This document shows positions 1 through 8,124 of a stretch of 64,000 bases of DNA, piece after piece; position 1 is the stretch's first letter; every line of letters starts with the position of its first letter. The position numbers and the translations under genes are program-made. The stretch covers positions 52,943 through 116,942 of the forward strand of contig PBLV01000067.1 in assembly GCA_002721895.1 (NCBI GenBank). The letters are read 5' to 3'. The notes under the pieces were generated by a model. It searched no databases, was not told the DNA's origin, and saw only the letters and a program-made list of their open reading frames with translations. The stretch comes from Verrucomicrobiales bacterium. Lineage in GTDB: Bacteria; Verrucomicrobiota; Verrucomicrobiae; Limisphaerales; UBA1100.

Positions 1-1
1 G

Positions 2-151
2 ACCTGGCTGAACAAACTCCGGGAGCGAAAAGTATTGGTGAGGTGGTTCTCGGATCCGCGGGTGAAGAGCTACCTGCGGATCACGATAGGGAGTGAGCAG
101 GAAATGAAGGCATTGCTGCGCGCTGCCTGCCAGATTATTGAGGCCTCCTGA
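2..151 (+). CDS. hisC: Histidinol-phosphate aminotransferase, C-terminal end (partial)
   Basis: Only the last 49 codons are in the window, entering in frame from base 2 and ending at TGA 149-151. The tail reads LRERKVLVRWFSDPRV, then YLRITIG and a final E-x2-ALLRA stretch. This is the usual end of histidinol-phosphate aminotransferase: the Arg in YLRITIG is the conserved substrate-carboxylate ligand of these class I/II PLP enzymes. The enzyme converts imidazole-acetol phosphate to histidinol phosphate in histidine synthesis. The catalytic lysine and most of the protein lie upstream of the window. The end overlaps the convergent NYN-domain gene by 17 bases. The call rests on a short tail, so another class II aminotransferase is possible but less likely. 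Confidence 0.8.
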   Translation, partial: TWLNKLRERKVLVRWFSDPRVKSYLRITIGSEQEMKALLRAACQIIEAS

Positions 152-605
152 AGCGGAGGTTTTCTTTTCGCTTGTGACGTGCGATATCCCGGGATTGTTG
201 GGCGAGGGTGTCCTCGACAATCTTGATGAATTCTTCGCAGCTTTGAGCGAGACCGCCCATGGCAATGACAGTATCGCGTTCGGCATAATCGTTGGTGATG
301 GCTAGGGCTTCGCCGAAGGGTTTCAGCCTGTAGGCGGTGCGTTCGATGAGGTCGTCGGCGGTCTGGCCTTTCTTGGAATAGAGTACTTCGATGCCCTCAG
401 AAAAAATGGGATCGGGTGTCGAGGGCGGGGCACCGCTGCCATCAAAGAAGATGGTGAGGGGTGTGTTGATGGCGTCGCGGTACTGGGTCAGGATGCGCAC
501 GAGGGCATCTCTGGCGGTAGATGAGTGGCGCGGCTTGCCCGGAGCGAGTCCGGACCAAGCATGTAAAAGACTGTAGCCGTCAACCAGAATGCGGACAACT
601 GCCAT
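135..605 (-). CDS. NYN-domain protein, YacP-like predicted ribonuclease
   Basis: The 156-residue protein starts MAVVRILVDGYSLLHAW, typical of NYN (PIN-like) domains of the YacP/Rae1 family. The acidic positions expected for a metal-dependent nuclease are visible: D9 in ILVDGYS, IFFDGSG near residue 57, TADDLIE near 84, and ITNDYAERD near 105. In Bacillus, Rae1 is a ribosome-associated mRNA endonuclease; here the RNase role is inference from the family. The frame stays open upstream to 836, but the Met at 605 is the first position where family similarity begins. Its start faces the FmdB-like gene 70 bases away, so the two are divergent. Confidence 0.75.
   Translation of the reverse strand: MAVVRILVDGYSLLHAWSGLAPGKPRHSSTARDALVRILTQYRDAINTPLTIFFDGSGAPPSTPDPIFSEGIEVLYSKKGQTADDLIERTAYRLKPFGEALAITNDYAERDTVIAMGGLAQSCEEFIKIVEDTLAQQSRDIARHKRKENLRFRRPQ
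144..163 (+). terminator. Possible intrinsic terminator after hisC
   Basis: A 5-bp GC-rich stem (CCTCC 144-148, GGAGG 155-159) with a 6-base loop containing the hisC stop is followed by TTTTCTTTT. The stem is short and overlaps the 3' ends of both convergent genes, so the call is tentative. Confidence 0.4.
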
Positions 606-674
606 CGGCCCATTGTAGAGTCCCGGCTGAAGGGTGACAAGTGGAGCGGTGTTGGTGTAGATTGCCGCCGGACG

Positions 675-941
675 ATGCCAATTTACGAGTACGAGATTTG
701 TGATGGGGACTGCAGGGTGTGCGGCGGGAGATTTGAGATTCATCGGCCGTTGAAGGCGAAGGAGCTCAAGAAATGCCCAGCGTGCAAGAAGCCAGTCAGG
801 AAGGTTTTTGGTGGGCGGATTTACATGCCCAAGCATTTTAAGAAGCCGAACATCCGGCAGGCAAAGGAGGCTGGTTTCACCGTGTTAAAGCGCTCGGGGA
901 AGGGCGAATATGAGGTGCATAAGCCGGACCGTGGGATGTGA
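675..941 (+). CDS. FmdB-family putative zinc-ribbon protein
   Basis: An 88-residue protein beginning MPIYEYEI, the hallmark opening of FmdB/CxxC_CxxC_SSSS regulatory proteins. Paired cysteines C13-x2-C16 and C34-x2-C37 (CPAC) form the expected zinc ribbon, with an additional C9. The family is common and small, often called a regulatory protein, but its molecular role is not established. The C-terminal half is basic (Lys-rich) and lacks the Ser-rich tail of some relatives. The final TGA shares a base with the acylphosphatase start (TGATG), so the two are translationally coupled. Confidence 0.8.
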   Translation: MPIYEYEICDGDCRVCGGRFEIHRPLKAKELKKCPACKKPVRKVFGGRIYMPKHFKKPNIRQAKEAGFTVLKRSGKGEYEVHKPDRGM

Positions 942-1219
942 TGGAGCGGGAGCGGCTGCATGTCTATTATGAAGGCAGGGTGCAAGGGGTGGGGTTTCGC
1001 TGGACTGTGAGGGAGGTGGCGACGGGGTTTGATGTAACCGGCTGGGTTAGAAATCTGTCTGATGGTCGCGTGGAATTGGTTGCGGAGGGCGCGCGGGAGG
1101 AATTAGAGGCTTTTCAAGCTGCAATTCCGGATGCAGGATTGCGCCGCTTTATACGCTTGGAATTGCCGAGCTGGAGCAAGGGGACTGGTGAATTTCGCGG
1201 ATTTGCGATCGCCGGGTAA
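941..1219 (+). CDS. acyP: Acylphosphatase
   Basis: A 92-residue protein of normal acylphosphatase length. It carries signature 1 (EGRVQGVGFRW, catalytic Arg near residue 20) and signature 2 (GWVRNLSDGRVE, catalytic Asn near residue 38). The enzyme hydrolyses carboxyl-phosphate bonds such as acetyl phosphate or 1,3-bisphosphoglycerate in the cytosol. I chose ATG 941, which overlaps the stop of the upstream zinc-ribbon gene by one base. A GTG at 938 is also in frame and would add one residue. The metallophosphoesterase begins 24 bases downstream, suggesting one short transcription unit. Confidence 0.92.
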   Translation: MERERLHVYYEGRVQGVGFRWTVREVATGFDVTGWVRNLSDGRVELVAEGAREELEAFQAAIPDAGLRRFIRLELPSWSKGTGEFRGFAIAG

Positions 1220-1243
1220 GAATTTGCGGATCAACGGGAGTTA

Positions 1244-1966
1244 ATGAAGTACGCGATTATATCGGACATCCATGGCAACTTGGAGGCCTTGGAGACAGTG
1301 CTGACCCACGCCAAGGAACACGGCTGTGAGAAATATGTCTGTGGCGGCGACGTGGTGGGCTACAACGCCAACCCAAGCGAGTGTATGGCAATTGTGCGAG
1401 AGATGAACATGCCGTGCGTGATGGGCAACCATGACGAGTATGTGGGGAACGACATCGACCTTTCCTCCTTCAACCCAGTTGCGGCTGAGGCCGTGTTGTG
1501 GACACGTTCGCAATTGAGCGAGGAGGAGCGCAAATGGCTGCGGGACCTGAGATATATCCGGCTGGTGGACAGTTTCTCAGTGGTTCACGCAACGATGGAT
1601 GGGCCAAAATACTGGGGCTATGTCCAGAGTAAGATGGATGCGGCGGCAAGTTTTACCTACCAAACCACGCCGGTGTGTTTCCACGGGCACACGCATGTGC
1701 CGCTGGCGTTTACTGAGGATCTGGATATTTCCGGTGGTGCGTATGAATCGGTTAAGGTGGAGCGCAACAAGCGGTACTTCATCAACGTGGGCAGCGTGGG
1801 GCAGCCCCGGGATGGGGATCCGCGGGCGGCGTATGTGATTTACGATACCGACGCGCAGACCATCCAGTTGTTCCGCTTAAACTACGACCTCGAGAAGGCG
1901 CAGGAGAAAATTCGAGCGGCGGGCCTGCCTGATCGCCTGGCCGACCGTCTGGGCTTGGGCAAATGA
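1244..1966 (+). CDS. Calcineurin-like metallophosphoesterase, YfcE type
   Basis: A 240-residue protein with the dinuclear-metal phosphoesterase motifs in order: D8-x-H10 (SDIHGN), GGD near 36 (CGGDVVGYNANP), GNHD at 61-64, and a late HGHTH near 148. This layout matches the YfcE/MJ0936-like bacterial metallophosphoesterases, which act on phosphodiesters or phosphomonoesters in vitro. The natural substrate is not predictable. ACGGGAG just upstream of ATG 1244 is a good ribosome-binding site. No signal peptide is visible, so it is cytosolic. The heptosyltransferase follows 28 bases later on the same strand. Confidence 0.85.
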   Translation: MKYAIISDIHGNLEALETVLTHAKEHGCEKYVCGGDVVGYNANPSECMAIVREMNMPCVMGNHDEYVGNDIDLSSFNPVAAEAVLWTRSQLSEEERKWLRDLRYIRLVDSFSVVHATMDGPKYWGYVQSKMDAAASFTYQTTPVCFHGHTHVPLAFTEDLDISGGAYESVKVERNKRYFINVGSVGQPRDGDPRAAYVIYDTDAQTIQLFRLNYDLEKAQEKIRAAGLPDRLADRLGLGK

Positions 1967-1994
1967 ACCGCAGCCATCAGGCCGCTACAGGCGC

Positions 1995-2990
1995 TTGAAG
2001 GTCTTAATTCTCAAGCCAAGTTCACTCGGCGACGTGGTCCACGCGTTGCCGGTTCTCCGTGTGTTAAAACAAGCGCATCCGGGTGCGCGCGTTCACTGGT
2101 GGATTGAAGAGCGCTTGGCACCGCTGCTTGAGGGGGATTCGGAATTGGAGGCCATTCACCTTTTCAAGCGCCGTGATTGGCGCACGCCGGGCGGAGTATT
2201 GCGCGGATTGGAGACGGCATGGCGGCTGCGCCGGGAACGGTTCGACTGGGTGGTTGACCTGCAGGGACTGGCTCGAAGCGCGTGGTTTGGATGGCTGACG
2301 CGAGGGGCCATGACGGCGGGTGTGGACTCCGGTCGTGAAGGCGCGCGCGGGCTTTATGATGTTGCCGTGCGCCGCCCCTCGGAGAATACCCATGCCGTGG
2401 ATTGGAATCTGGCCGTGCTGAAGGCCATGAGAGTGGAGGCGCGGGGAGATTTTGAGTGGATCCAGAAACGGACGGGGGAAACAGTCGTACCTGAGTCAGA
2501 TGGCCGTTGGGTGGTTTTCTGCCCCGGTGCGCGATGGCCCAACAAGCGGTGGCCGGTTGAGCATTTTGCAAAACTTGGAGCGGACTTGTTGGCGGGCGAT
2601 GATTCGTTGCAGGTGGCTGTGTTGGGGGATGGAGAGGATGCCGAGGCAGGAGAGATCATAGCCAAGTCTGCGCGAGGGCGGTGCAAAAATTTGGCGGGTA
2701 AAACAACAATCCCGGAAATGGTGGATTGGTTGCGTTGTGCGCAGGTGGTTGTCGCCAATGATTCCGGACCGTTGCATGTGGCTGTGGCATTGGAGCGGCC
2801 GGTGGTGGCGTTATATGGACCAACGCATGCTGGCCGCACGGGGCCGTACCACAGGGAGGAGGATGTGATGCGGGCAGAGTTGCCGTGTGCGCCCTGTATG
2901 ATGGCGGGTTGTGCTCACGAAGTTGAGCGTGAATGTCTGCGGGTGATTACACCCGCCGCGGTGGCCGCCCAAGTGCGTCTGCGCATGTGA
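1995..2990 (+). CDS. Glycosyltransferase family 9, LPS heptosyltransferase-like
   Basis: A 331-residue GT9 (WaaC/WaaF/RfaF) protein. The N-terminus VLILKPSSLGDVVHALPVL is the classic GT9 opening. FCPGARWPNKRWPVEHF near 175-190 and NDSGPLHVAVAL with VALYGPTHAGRTGPYH near 255-285 are the donor-binding C-domain motifs. It would add an ADP-heptose-derived sugar to the LPS inner core at the cytoplasmic membrane face. gmhA, the first heptose-pathway gene, is also in this window (27.6 kb), which supports a heptose donor. The start is TTG at 1995; there is no alternative ATG before the motif. Whether it is heptosyltransferase I or II cannot be told from sequence. Confidence 0.82.
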   Translation: MKVLILKPSSLGDVVHALPVLRVLKQAHPGARVHWWIEERLAPLLEGDSELEAIHLFKRRDWRTPGGVLRGLETAWRLRRERFDWVVDLQGLARSAWFGWLTRGAMTAGVDSGREGARGLYDVAVRRPSENTHAVDWNLAVLKAMRVEARGDFEWIQKRTGETVVPESDGRWVVFCPGARWPNKRWPVEHFAKLGADLLAGDDSLQVAVLGDGEDAEAGEIIAKSARGRCKNLAGKTTIPEMVDWLRCAQVVVANDSGPLHVAVALERPVVALYGPTHAGRTGPYHREEDVMRAELPCAPCMMAGCAHEVERECLRVITPAAVAAQVRLRM

Positions 2991-3045
2991 ACAACTCACG
3001 AGGGATCGGTCTTGCGCACGCACTGTGCCGGTGTATTTTGAAGGC

Positions 3046-3918
3046 ATGAGGAGGTGCTTGGTTTTGTTCGCGGCGGTTTGGTTTGCCGTTGGTTTGCGGG
3101 CAACCGGCTTGGAGATTCGTCTGCAAACGCTGGGGCCGGAGTTTCTTCCCAATGAGCCCTTGGCGGTCGGGGTTTCCATCAAGAATTTTTCCGGGCGGCC
3201 GGTTATTCTTGGGCAGCATCGTGAATGGATTCGTTTTTTAATCATGGATGTTCAGGGGCGGCCGGTGGTGAAGGGCAAGGATCCGCCAGCTGGTGAGATA
3301 TTTATCGTTCCCAACGGGAAGACGGTTGTGAAATGGATCGACTTGGCACCGTTCTTTAATGTTCGACAGCCGGGGACTTACTCGATTACAGCCCGTGTCA
3401 ATGTCCGGCAGTGGCGTCAGGACGTTGACGCCCTGCCGTGCCAGATCAAGGTGACCGCGGGAATGGTGCTTGCCGCCCATAAATTTGGTGTGCCGGATAA
3501 GAACAATATCGCCAAGCCGCCCGAGATTCGCGTCTTCAAGCTGTTGCGCAAACGGGCGGACGGGCGCCTGTTGCTGTACCTGCGGGTGGCAGAGGAAAAT
3601 GATTATGCCGTCTATACCGTGCGCCAACTTGGGCCGATGGTCCAGTTGTCGCCCCCTGAATTTCAGTTGGACCAATCCGGGCGTATTCATGTTTTTTTTC
3701 GAAGCGGCGCGTCTCGTTACACCTATTGCGTGGCTGACGCGGATGGGGTTCTGGAGAAGAAGCAGTCTTATGAGACCTACCTGCGCAAGCGGCCCATGAT
3801 GCGCATGAGCGACAAGGGTGTTTTGGAGATTCGTGGAGGCCGACGGGTTTTCAGTTATACGGACTTTCCCGCAGCGCCTCCTCCGCCCCGGCGCGAACTA
3901 CCGCCCTTGCGGGACTAG
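3046..3918 (+). CDS. Exported protein of unknown function
   Basis: A 290-residue protein with a clear Sec signal peptide (MRRCLVLFAAVWFAVGLRATG). ATG 3046 is chosen because it places the basic residues right before the hydrophobic stretch; a GTG at 3025 would add seven residues. The mature part has beta-rich segments such as NEPLAVGVSIKNFSG and YSITARVNV that resemble an immunoglobulin-like or cell-surface beta-sandwich. The C-terminus is Pro-rich (PAAPPPPRRELPP). I recognise no family. It is convergent with the next gene, and both end in the same CTAG (3915-3918). Confidence 0.6.
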   Translation: MRRCLVLFAAVWFAVGLRATGLEIRLQTLGPEFLPNEPLAVGVSIKNFSGRPVILGQHREWIRFLIMDVQGRPVVKGKDPPAGEIFIVPNGKTVVKWIDLAPFFNVRQPGTYSITARVNVRQWRQDVDALPCQIKVTAGMVLAAHKFGVPDKNNIAKPPEIRVFKLLRKRADGRLLLYLRVAEENDYAVYTVRQLGPMVQLSPPEFQLDQSGRIHVFFRSGASRYTYCVADADGVLEKKQSYETYLRKRPMMRMSDKGVLEIRGGRRVFSYTDFPAAPPPPRRELPPLRD

Positions 3919-4934
3919 CGGAAAAGTCTCGCACGCGATTGGATGCGCTTGCCCAGTTCGATGGCCACTGCCGACGCCCGTGCGCGGTTGCGGGCTTGAG
4001 TGGTGAGTTTGCCGGAGCTTAAAATCATTCTCGCGGCGGCGATGATGTCTCCCTCCACATCCCGCACAGGCATGATGATTTCCACTTCATCGTCATCCTC
4101 GCTGTAGACCACGGCGCCTTTCTCCAAGGTGGGCCGGCAGGATTCCGGGCCAGCTTTGCCAGTCAGGGCGGCGTTGGTGGCGGCGGCGATTTCAAGGCCG
4201 TCAGCACCTCGGCGTTGACCAATGAGTTCCATGCGCTTCAGGTGTTCATTGGCACGGGTGATGTCGTTGACCGCGCCCTGGGCCAGTGTGAGGGGCAGCG
4301 TGAGGCTGGACATGGCAAACAGGCATTCGGTATCGCCTCGAGTCCAGAAGCCCACGCGGCCGGCCGGCATGTCGTTTAATTTAATGGAGTCAAACGATTC
4401 ACCATTCAGGCGGCCGTTGATGACGTTGTTTCGACAGGAAATTTCGAGGTGATACCAGCCGTCCTTGGGTATCTTAATCCTGCTTTCCGGCCCGCCAACG
4501 GGCACTCCTTTCTCACAGAATTTCAGGTACATGTTCTCTTTCTCGGGGATGATGGCAAAAAGGATGGCAGAGTTGTCCTTTTGGGTTCGGAAAACAACAC
4601 CCGCCGCTTTCACGCCGCTGCCGCCGGTGATCTGAAACGAGGTTTTTAAGATCAGGTCATCGTAGTCCCTGTGGTCAAGGAGCAGGGCGGGGTAGCGCTT
4701 GGTGTCAGGGGTGCCGCCCCTGTGCTTCAGGCAGTGTCGATCGACCAGTTGGGTAGGGTCTAGGGTGCTTGGCACCTTGGCTTTGATCACCGTCCACTCA
4801 GTGGCTTCACTATTGACGGGAACGAAGCCCGCTGGCGCCTTGCCGAGCTGTTGCCGGCTGAAATTCAACGGGTTCAACGCGGCGGCGGCGGACAGTCCGC
4901 TCCACAACATCGCCAGAATCGCCAGCTTTTTCAT
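3915..4934 (-). CDS. Exported protein with DUF1080/LamG-like domain, unknown function
   Basis: A 339-residue protein with signal peptide MKKLAILAMLWSGLSAAAA. Residues about 30-215 contain the jelly-roll pattern seen in DUF1080/concanavalin-like domains: KTSFQITGGSGVKAAGVVFR, GWYHLEISCRNNVINGRLNG and AGRVGFWTRGD. The C-terminal part (about 220-339) is different and carries an acidic run (SEDDDEVEIIMPVRDVEGD) and a basic tail; I do not recognise it. It starts 45 bases after the ilvB stop on the same strand, so it may be read through from ilvB, although it has no obvious metabolic link. Location is predicted to be periplasmic. Confidence 0.6.
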   Translation of the reverse strand: MKKLAILAMLWSGLSAAAALNPLNFSRQQLGKAPAGFVPVNSEATEWTVIKAKVPSTLDPTQLVDRHCLKHRGGTPDTKRYPALLLDHRDYDDLILKTSFQITGGSGVKAAGVVFRTQKDNSAILFAIIPEKENMYLKFCEKGVPVGGPESRIKIPKDGWYHLEISCRNNVINGRLNGESFDSIKLNDMPAGRVGFWTRGDTECLFAMSSLTLPLTLAQGAVNDITRANEHLKRMELIGQRRGADGLEIAAATNAALTGKAGPESCRPTLEKGAVVYSEDDDEVEIIMPVRDVEGDIIAAARMILSSGKLTTQARNRARASAVAIELGKRIQSRARLFR

Positions 4935-4979
4935 GGGGAAAGTCTAGTGCGCGGCCTGTGGTCGGCAAGCGTAAGTCAT

Positions 4980-6839
4980 TCACCAGATCATATCCGCAAC
5001 GGTGTGGCCAGCGGGAATGAACGGCAGCACATGTTCGGTGTAGGGCACGATGACATCGAGCACATAAGGTTCGTCGGCATCGAGCATGCGTTTCAATGCG
5101 CCGGGGAGATCCTTTTTCCGGATCACTCGCTCACACTTGACGTTGAAGCCGGCACAGATATCTGGGTAATCCGGGTAAATCTGCCGCCGATTGTCCGGAT
5201 CGCCGAGGTATGTGTGACCGCGGTTGCCAGCGTAAAACCGGTCCTCCCATTGCACCACCATGCCCAAGTGTTGGTTGTTCAAAATAATGGCCTTGGCGGC
5301 AATGTTTTCAATGTGTGCGGTGGCAAGCTCCTGCACGTTCATGAGAAAGGAGCCGTCCCCGTCAATGTCGATGACCTGCTTGTTTGGTTGTGCCACCTTG
5401 GCCCCCAAGGCAGCGGGATAACCAAAACCCATCGCTCCCAGCCCAGCACTGGTGAGCAAAGTGCGCGGCTTGGTCCATTGATAATACTGCCCGCTCCACA
5501 TCTGGTGCTGGCCGACACCAGTCGTGATAATGGCGTCGCCCTTGGTCTGCTTGTAAAGCTCCTGCAAGACCTGCTGGGGCATGATGATCTCTTCGCGTTT
5601 GTCGAGGTCATCGCGGAGATGCTCGACTTCCAGAGAGCGGTCGTCGGCGCTGTAGTGAAAGGGTGCCTTCGCTTTCCATGCAGCAACCTGCTCGTGCCAC
5701 GCGGTAAACTTGCGGCGAATGGGGCGCTTTTTCACCATTGCGGCGAGCTTGCCCAAGGCATACTTGACGTCGCTGTGAATGGGCAGCTGGACGAGCCGGT
5801 TCTTGTTGTGTTCCGAGCGGTCGATATCCACGTGGACAATCGTTCCGTGTTCGCAGAATTTCTCCACCTTACCGGTCACCCGGTCGTCGAAGCGCACCCC
5901 GAAAGCGAGCAGCAAGTCGGCGCCTTCAGCAATTTTTTTGGCTTTGCCGTTTGAATCCTTCTTAAATTCACCGCTCACCGCCCAGTTGGCGTAGGCCGCG
6001 CCGTGCATGCCCAGCCAGCGCAGTGAAAGCGCGTGGGTTTCCGGGAAACATCCGGCGCCCATGATGGTGGTGGTGACCGGGATACCAGCAGCCATGGCAA
6101 AGGCACGCAGTTCGCGGCTGGCTTCACCCGTAATCACACCGCCACCACAATAAAGCACGGGCCGCTCGGATTTCTCAATCAAACCAATGATCTCGTTCAG
6201 TTCCAGATCATCAGCACGGGGCGGCTCCGGATAGCCGGGCAAGTCCAGCTTGTCCGGCCAAACAGGCTGCGCTTTTTGCTGCTGGATATTTTTTGGGAAA
6301 TCAATGAGCACCGGTCCTGGGCGACCGGTTTGGGCAATGTGAAAGGCTTCCTTGACCACGAGTGGCAGTTCCGTGATATCCGTCACCAGATAGCTGTGTT
6401 TTACCACCGACAGCGTCATTCCATAGATGTCCGTTTCTTGGAATGCTCCTTTGCCGATCATGGCCTGCGGCACCTGCCCCGTCAGCGCCACCATGGGCAC
6501 ACTGTCCATCCAGGCGTCCGCAATGCCGGTCACGAGGTTGGTGGCGCCGGGGCCGCTGGTGCCCATGCAAACGCCGGCCTTGCCGGAGGCACGGGCGTAG
6601 CCCTCGGCGGCAAATGACCCTCCCTGCTCGTGCCGGGGCAGGATGGTGCGGATTTGCTTGGAGCGTGTAAGCGCCTGATGCAGTTCCATGCTCGCGCCGC
6701 CAGGATAGGCGAAAATGGTGTCGACACCCTCGCGTTCCAGAGCGGCCACGAGGATATCGCTGCCCATCATGGGCTTGCCCAGTTTGCGTCTGCGTGCCTT
6801 GCTGCCGGTCTTCTTTCGTTTGGTTGTCGTCTTGCTCAT
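4980..6839 (-). CDS. ilvB: Acetolactate synthase, large (catalytic) subunit
   Basis: The 619-residue ThDP enzyme condenses two pyruvates (or pyruvate and 2-ketobutyrate) in Val/Leu/Ile synthesis. The N-terminal PYR domain shows [17 protein letters not shown], the catalytic glutamate in [15 protein letters not shown], and [20 protein letters not shown]. The central domain shows [12 protein letters not shown]. The C-terminal PP domain shows the ThDP motif GDGSFLMN followed by [10 protein letters not shown]. The start at 6839 is the first Met downstream of the attenuator terminator and gives an unusual Lys/Arg-rich tail (about 25 residues) before the domain. No small regulatory subunit (ilvN/ilvH) lies next to it. 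Expression is predicted to be set by the leader-peptide attenuator at 6871-7010. Confidence 0.95.
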   Translation of the reverse strand: MSKTTTKRKKTGSKARRRKLGKPMMGSDILVAALEREGVDTIFAYPGGASMELHQALTRSKQIRTILPRHEQGGSFAAEGYARASGKAGVCMGTSGPGATNLVTGIADAWMDSVPMVALTGQVPQAMIGKGAFQETDIYGMTLSVVKHSYLVTDITELPLVVKEAFHIAQTGRPGPVLIDFPKNIQQQKAQPVWPDKLDLPGYPEPPRADDLELNEIIGLIEKSERPVLYCGGGVITGEASRELRAFAMAAGIPVTTTIMGAGCFPETHALSLRWLGMHGAAYANWAVSGEFKKDSNGKAKKIAEGADLLLAFGVRFDDRVTGKVEKFCEHGTIVHVDIDRSEHNKNRLVQLPIHSDVKYALGKLAAMVKKRPIRRKFTAWHEQVAAWKAKAPFHYSADDRSLEVEHLRDDLDKREEIIMPQQVLQELYKQTKGDAIITTGVGQHQMWSGQYYQWTKPRTLLTSAGLGAMGFGYPAALGAKVAQPNKQVIDIDGDGSFLMNVQELATAHIENIAAKAIILNNQHLGMVVQWEDRFYAGNRGHTYLGDPDNRRQIYPDYPDICAGFNVKCERVIRKKDLPGALKRMLDADEPYVLDVIVPYTEHVLPFIPAGHTVADMIW

Positions 6840-6870
6840 GTCGTATTTCTCGGACGGTGGCGTGGGCAAC

Positions 6871-6900
6871 AAAAAACCCACGACCGGCCAGCCGTGGGTT
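6871..6900 (-). terminator. Attenuator terminator in the ilvB leader
   Basis: Read on the minus strand, an 8-bp perfect stem AACCCACG/CGTGGGTT (6900-6893 with 6882-6875) with a 10-base loop runs directly into six Ts (6876-6871). It sits between the Val/Leu-rich leader peptide and the ilvB start, so it would end transcription before ilvB. Its 5' arm is also used by the competing antiterminator helix. Confidence 0.85.
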
Positions 6901-6938
6901 CTTGTCGAGATTCATCGTCAGTCACAACAAGCAACCCA
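6895..6938 (-). promoter_or_regulatory. Antiterminator helix of the ilvB attenuator
   Basis: On the minus strand TGGGTTGCTTGT (6938-6927) pairs with ACAAGAACCCA (6905-6895): 11 base pairs with a single bulged G. The 3' arm includes six bases of the terminator's 5' arm, so the two structures exclude each other. The 5' arm lies within the last codons of the leader peptide (Trp-Val-Ala-Cys), just past the Val/Leu control codons. A ribosome stalled on those codons would leave it free to pair. Confidence 0.75.
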
Positions 6939-7010
6939 GGTCGGTGGGGCCAGTACCACCACAGGCACCGCCTTAACACCAAGAACCGATTGTCGTAAAT
7001 TCATCCGCAT
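6918..7010 (-). CDS. ilvB leader peptide (Val/Leu-rich)
   Basis: A 30-codon open frame upstream of ilvB, too short for routine gene finding. Residues 9-22 read VLGVKAVPVVVLAP. In total there are 7 valines and 3 leucines, concentrated in the middle, as in the E. coli ivbL and ilvL leader peptides. AGAAGG sits 8 bases before ATG 7010. The stop (6918-6920) is followed by the antiterminator 3' arm and the terminator. The inferred role is that low charged tRNA-Val or tRNA-Leu stalls the ribosome in the Val/Leu run, the antiterminator forms, and ilvB is transcribed. An alternative start is the Met at codon 3. There are no isoleucine codons, so Val and Leu would be the signals. Confidence 0.8.
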   Translation of the reverse strand: MRMNLRQSVLGVKAVPVVVLAPPTWVACCD

Positions 7011-7101
7011 GGTTGTGGCCTTCTACCATAATCTCCGCCGTGGGTCAATCGCGCTTGATGTGCGGGCTTGCCGATGACGGGCGTTGTGCCAAGCTCGCCG
7101 G

Positions 7102-8124
7102 ATGACAGGGCAAGAGGCATCCACACAGGCGGGCGGGTTCAACCGACGGGCAGCGATTAGCGGGGCACTGGCGGCAGCGGGCGGCGCGGCGGCATTTGTC
7201 CATAGCGCAACGGGAGCCCCCCGGCGCAAACCCGATCCCCGTGCGGTATCTCCCCGGAAATATACGATGAAAAAATCCATCAACCTGTGGGCCTTCCCCT
7301 ATCCGGAACGGATGAATCTTCGGGAATGCCTGCAGTTGGCCAAGGATGCGGGCTTTGATGGCATCGAGTTGAATTACGATCTCGAAAACGACCTTTCGCC
7401 CAAGGGCGGCACAAAGGAATTTACCGCCATTCGCAAAATGGCTGATGAGGTTGGCATTGCCATCAGCGGCGTGTGTTCGTTCCTGTTCTGGCCGTATCCG
7501 TTGACCAGCAATGACGCAAAAGAACGAGCTCGTGGCATGGAGCTTGCGGCTAAGATGACCCAGTGTGCTCACGATTTGGGTACGGAAAACCTTCTGGTCG
7601 TGCCTGGGGCTGTCCACATGCCGTGGCGCGCGGACCATGATCCAACGCCAAACGATATTTGCGACAAGAGGGCGAGAGAAGCCGTTGGCAAACTCCTTCC
7701 TCTGGCCGAGAAACTCAAGGTGCGTTTGAACATGGAAAACATTTTCTTCAACGGCTTTCTCATGTCGCCAGAGGAAATGAACAGTTTTGTGGATTCATTT
7801 GACAGCGATTTTATCAAAGTTCACTTTGACACCGGAAACATTATGCTCTTCCAGTTTCCCGAACACTGGATTCGCATTCTCGGGAAACGCATCCAGAACG
7901 TGCACTTGAAGGAGTTTACGAAAAAGGGCACCGACCATTCCCTTGAATCATTTCGCCCATTGCTGGATGGCACCACTAATTGGCCGGCAGTCATGGAGGC
8001 ATTTGATGAAGTCGGCTATAATGGTTATCTGACGTTTGAATATTTCCACCCCTACACCCATTACCCCGAGGCGCTCATTTACCAGACCAACGACTCGCTG
8101 GACCGTATGTTGGGGCGTGTTTAG
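7102..8124 (+). CDS. Tat-exported sugar phosphate isomerase/epimerase-like TIM-barrel protein
   Basis: A 340-residue protein with an N-terminal Tat-type signal (FNRRAAISGALAAAGGAAAF), then a xylose-isomerase-like TIM barrel (AP_endonuc_2 family). Barrel landmarks are KDAGFDGIELNYD near 82, a metal-ligand glutamate in RLNMENIFFNG near 212, KVHFDTGNIM near 242, NVHLKEF near 270, and GYLTFEYFHPY near 313. These are the usual metal-binding Glu/Asp/His/Glu positions. The substrate is unknown; relatives include hydroxypyruvate isomerases and 3-keto-sugar epimerases. ATG 7102 is preferred to TTG 7084 because it gives a normal Tat signal. It is divergent from the ilvB leader, with starts about 90 bases apart. 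Confidence 0.78.
   Translation: MTGQEASTQAGGFNRRAAISGALAAAGGAAAFVHSATGAPRRKPDPRAVSPRKYTMKKSINLWAFPYPERMNLRECLQLAKDAGFDGIELNYDLENDLSPKGGTKEFTAIRKMADEVGIAISGVCSFLFWPYPLTSNDAKERARGMELAAKMTQCAHDLGTENLLVVPGAVHMPWRADHDPTPNDICDKRAREAVGKLLPLAEKLKVRLNMENIFFNGFLMSPEEMNSFVDSFDSDFIKVHFDTGNIMLFQFPEHWIRILGKRIQNVHLKEFTKKGTDHSLESFRPLLDGTTNWPAVMEAFDEVGYNGYLTFEYFHPYTHYPEALIYQTNDSLDRMLGRV

Noticed and set aside
4851..5954. A 367-codon open frame on the plus strand, antisense to ilvB
   Set aside because: It lies entirely opposite strong coding sequence of ilvB, has no recognisable domain and is a shadow of GC-rich codon use.
6301..6915. Minus-strand frame starting [15 protein letters not shown] in the ilvB leader as an alternative leader peptide
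   Set aside because: It runs through the terminator hairpin and on into ilvB in the wrong frame; the Val/Leu-rich frame at 6918-7010 fits attenuation far better.
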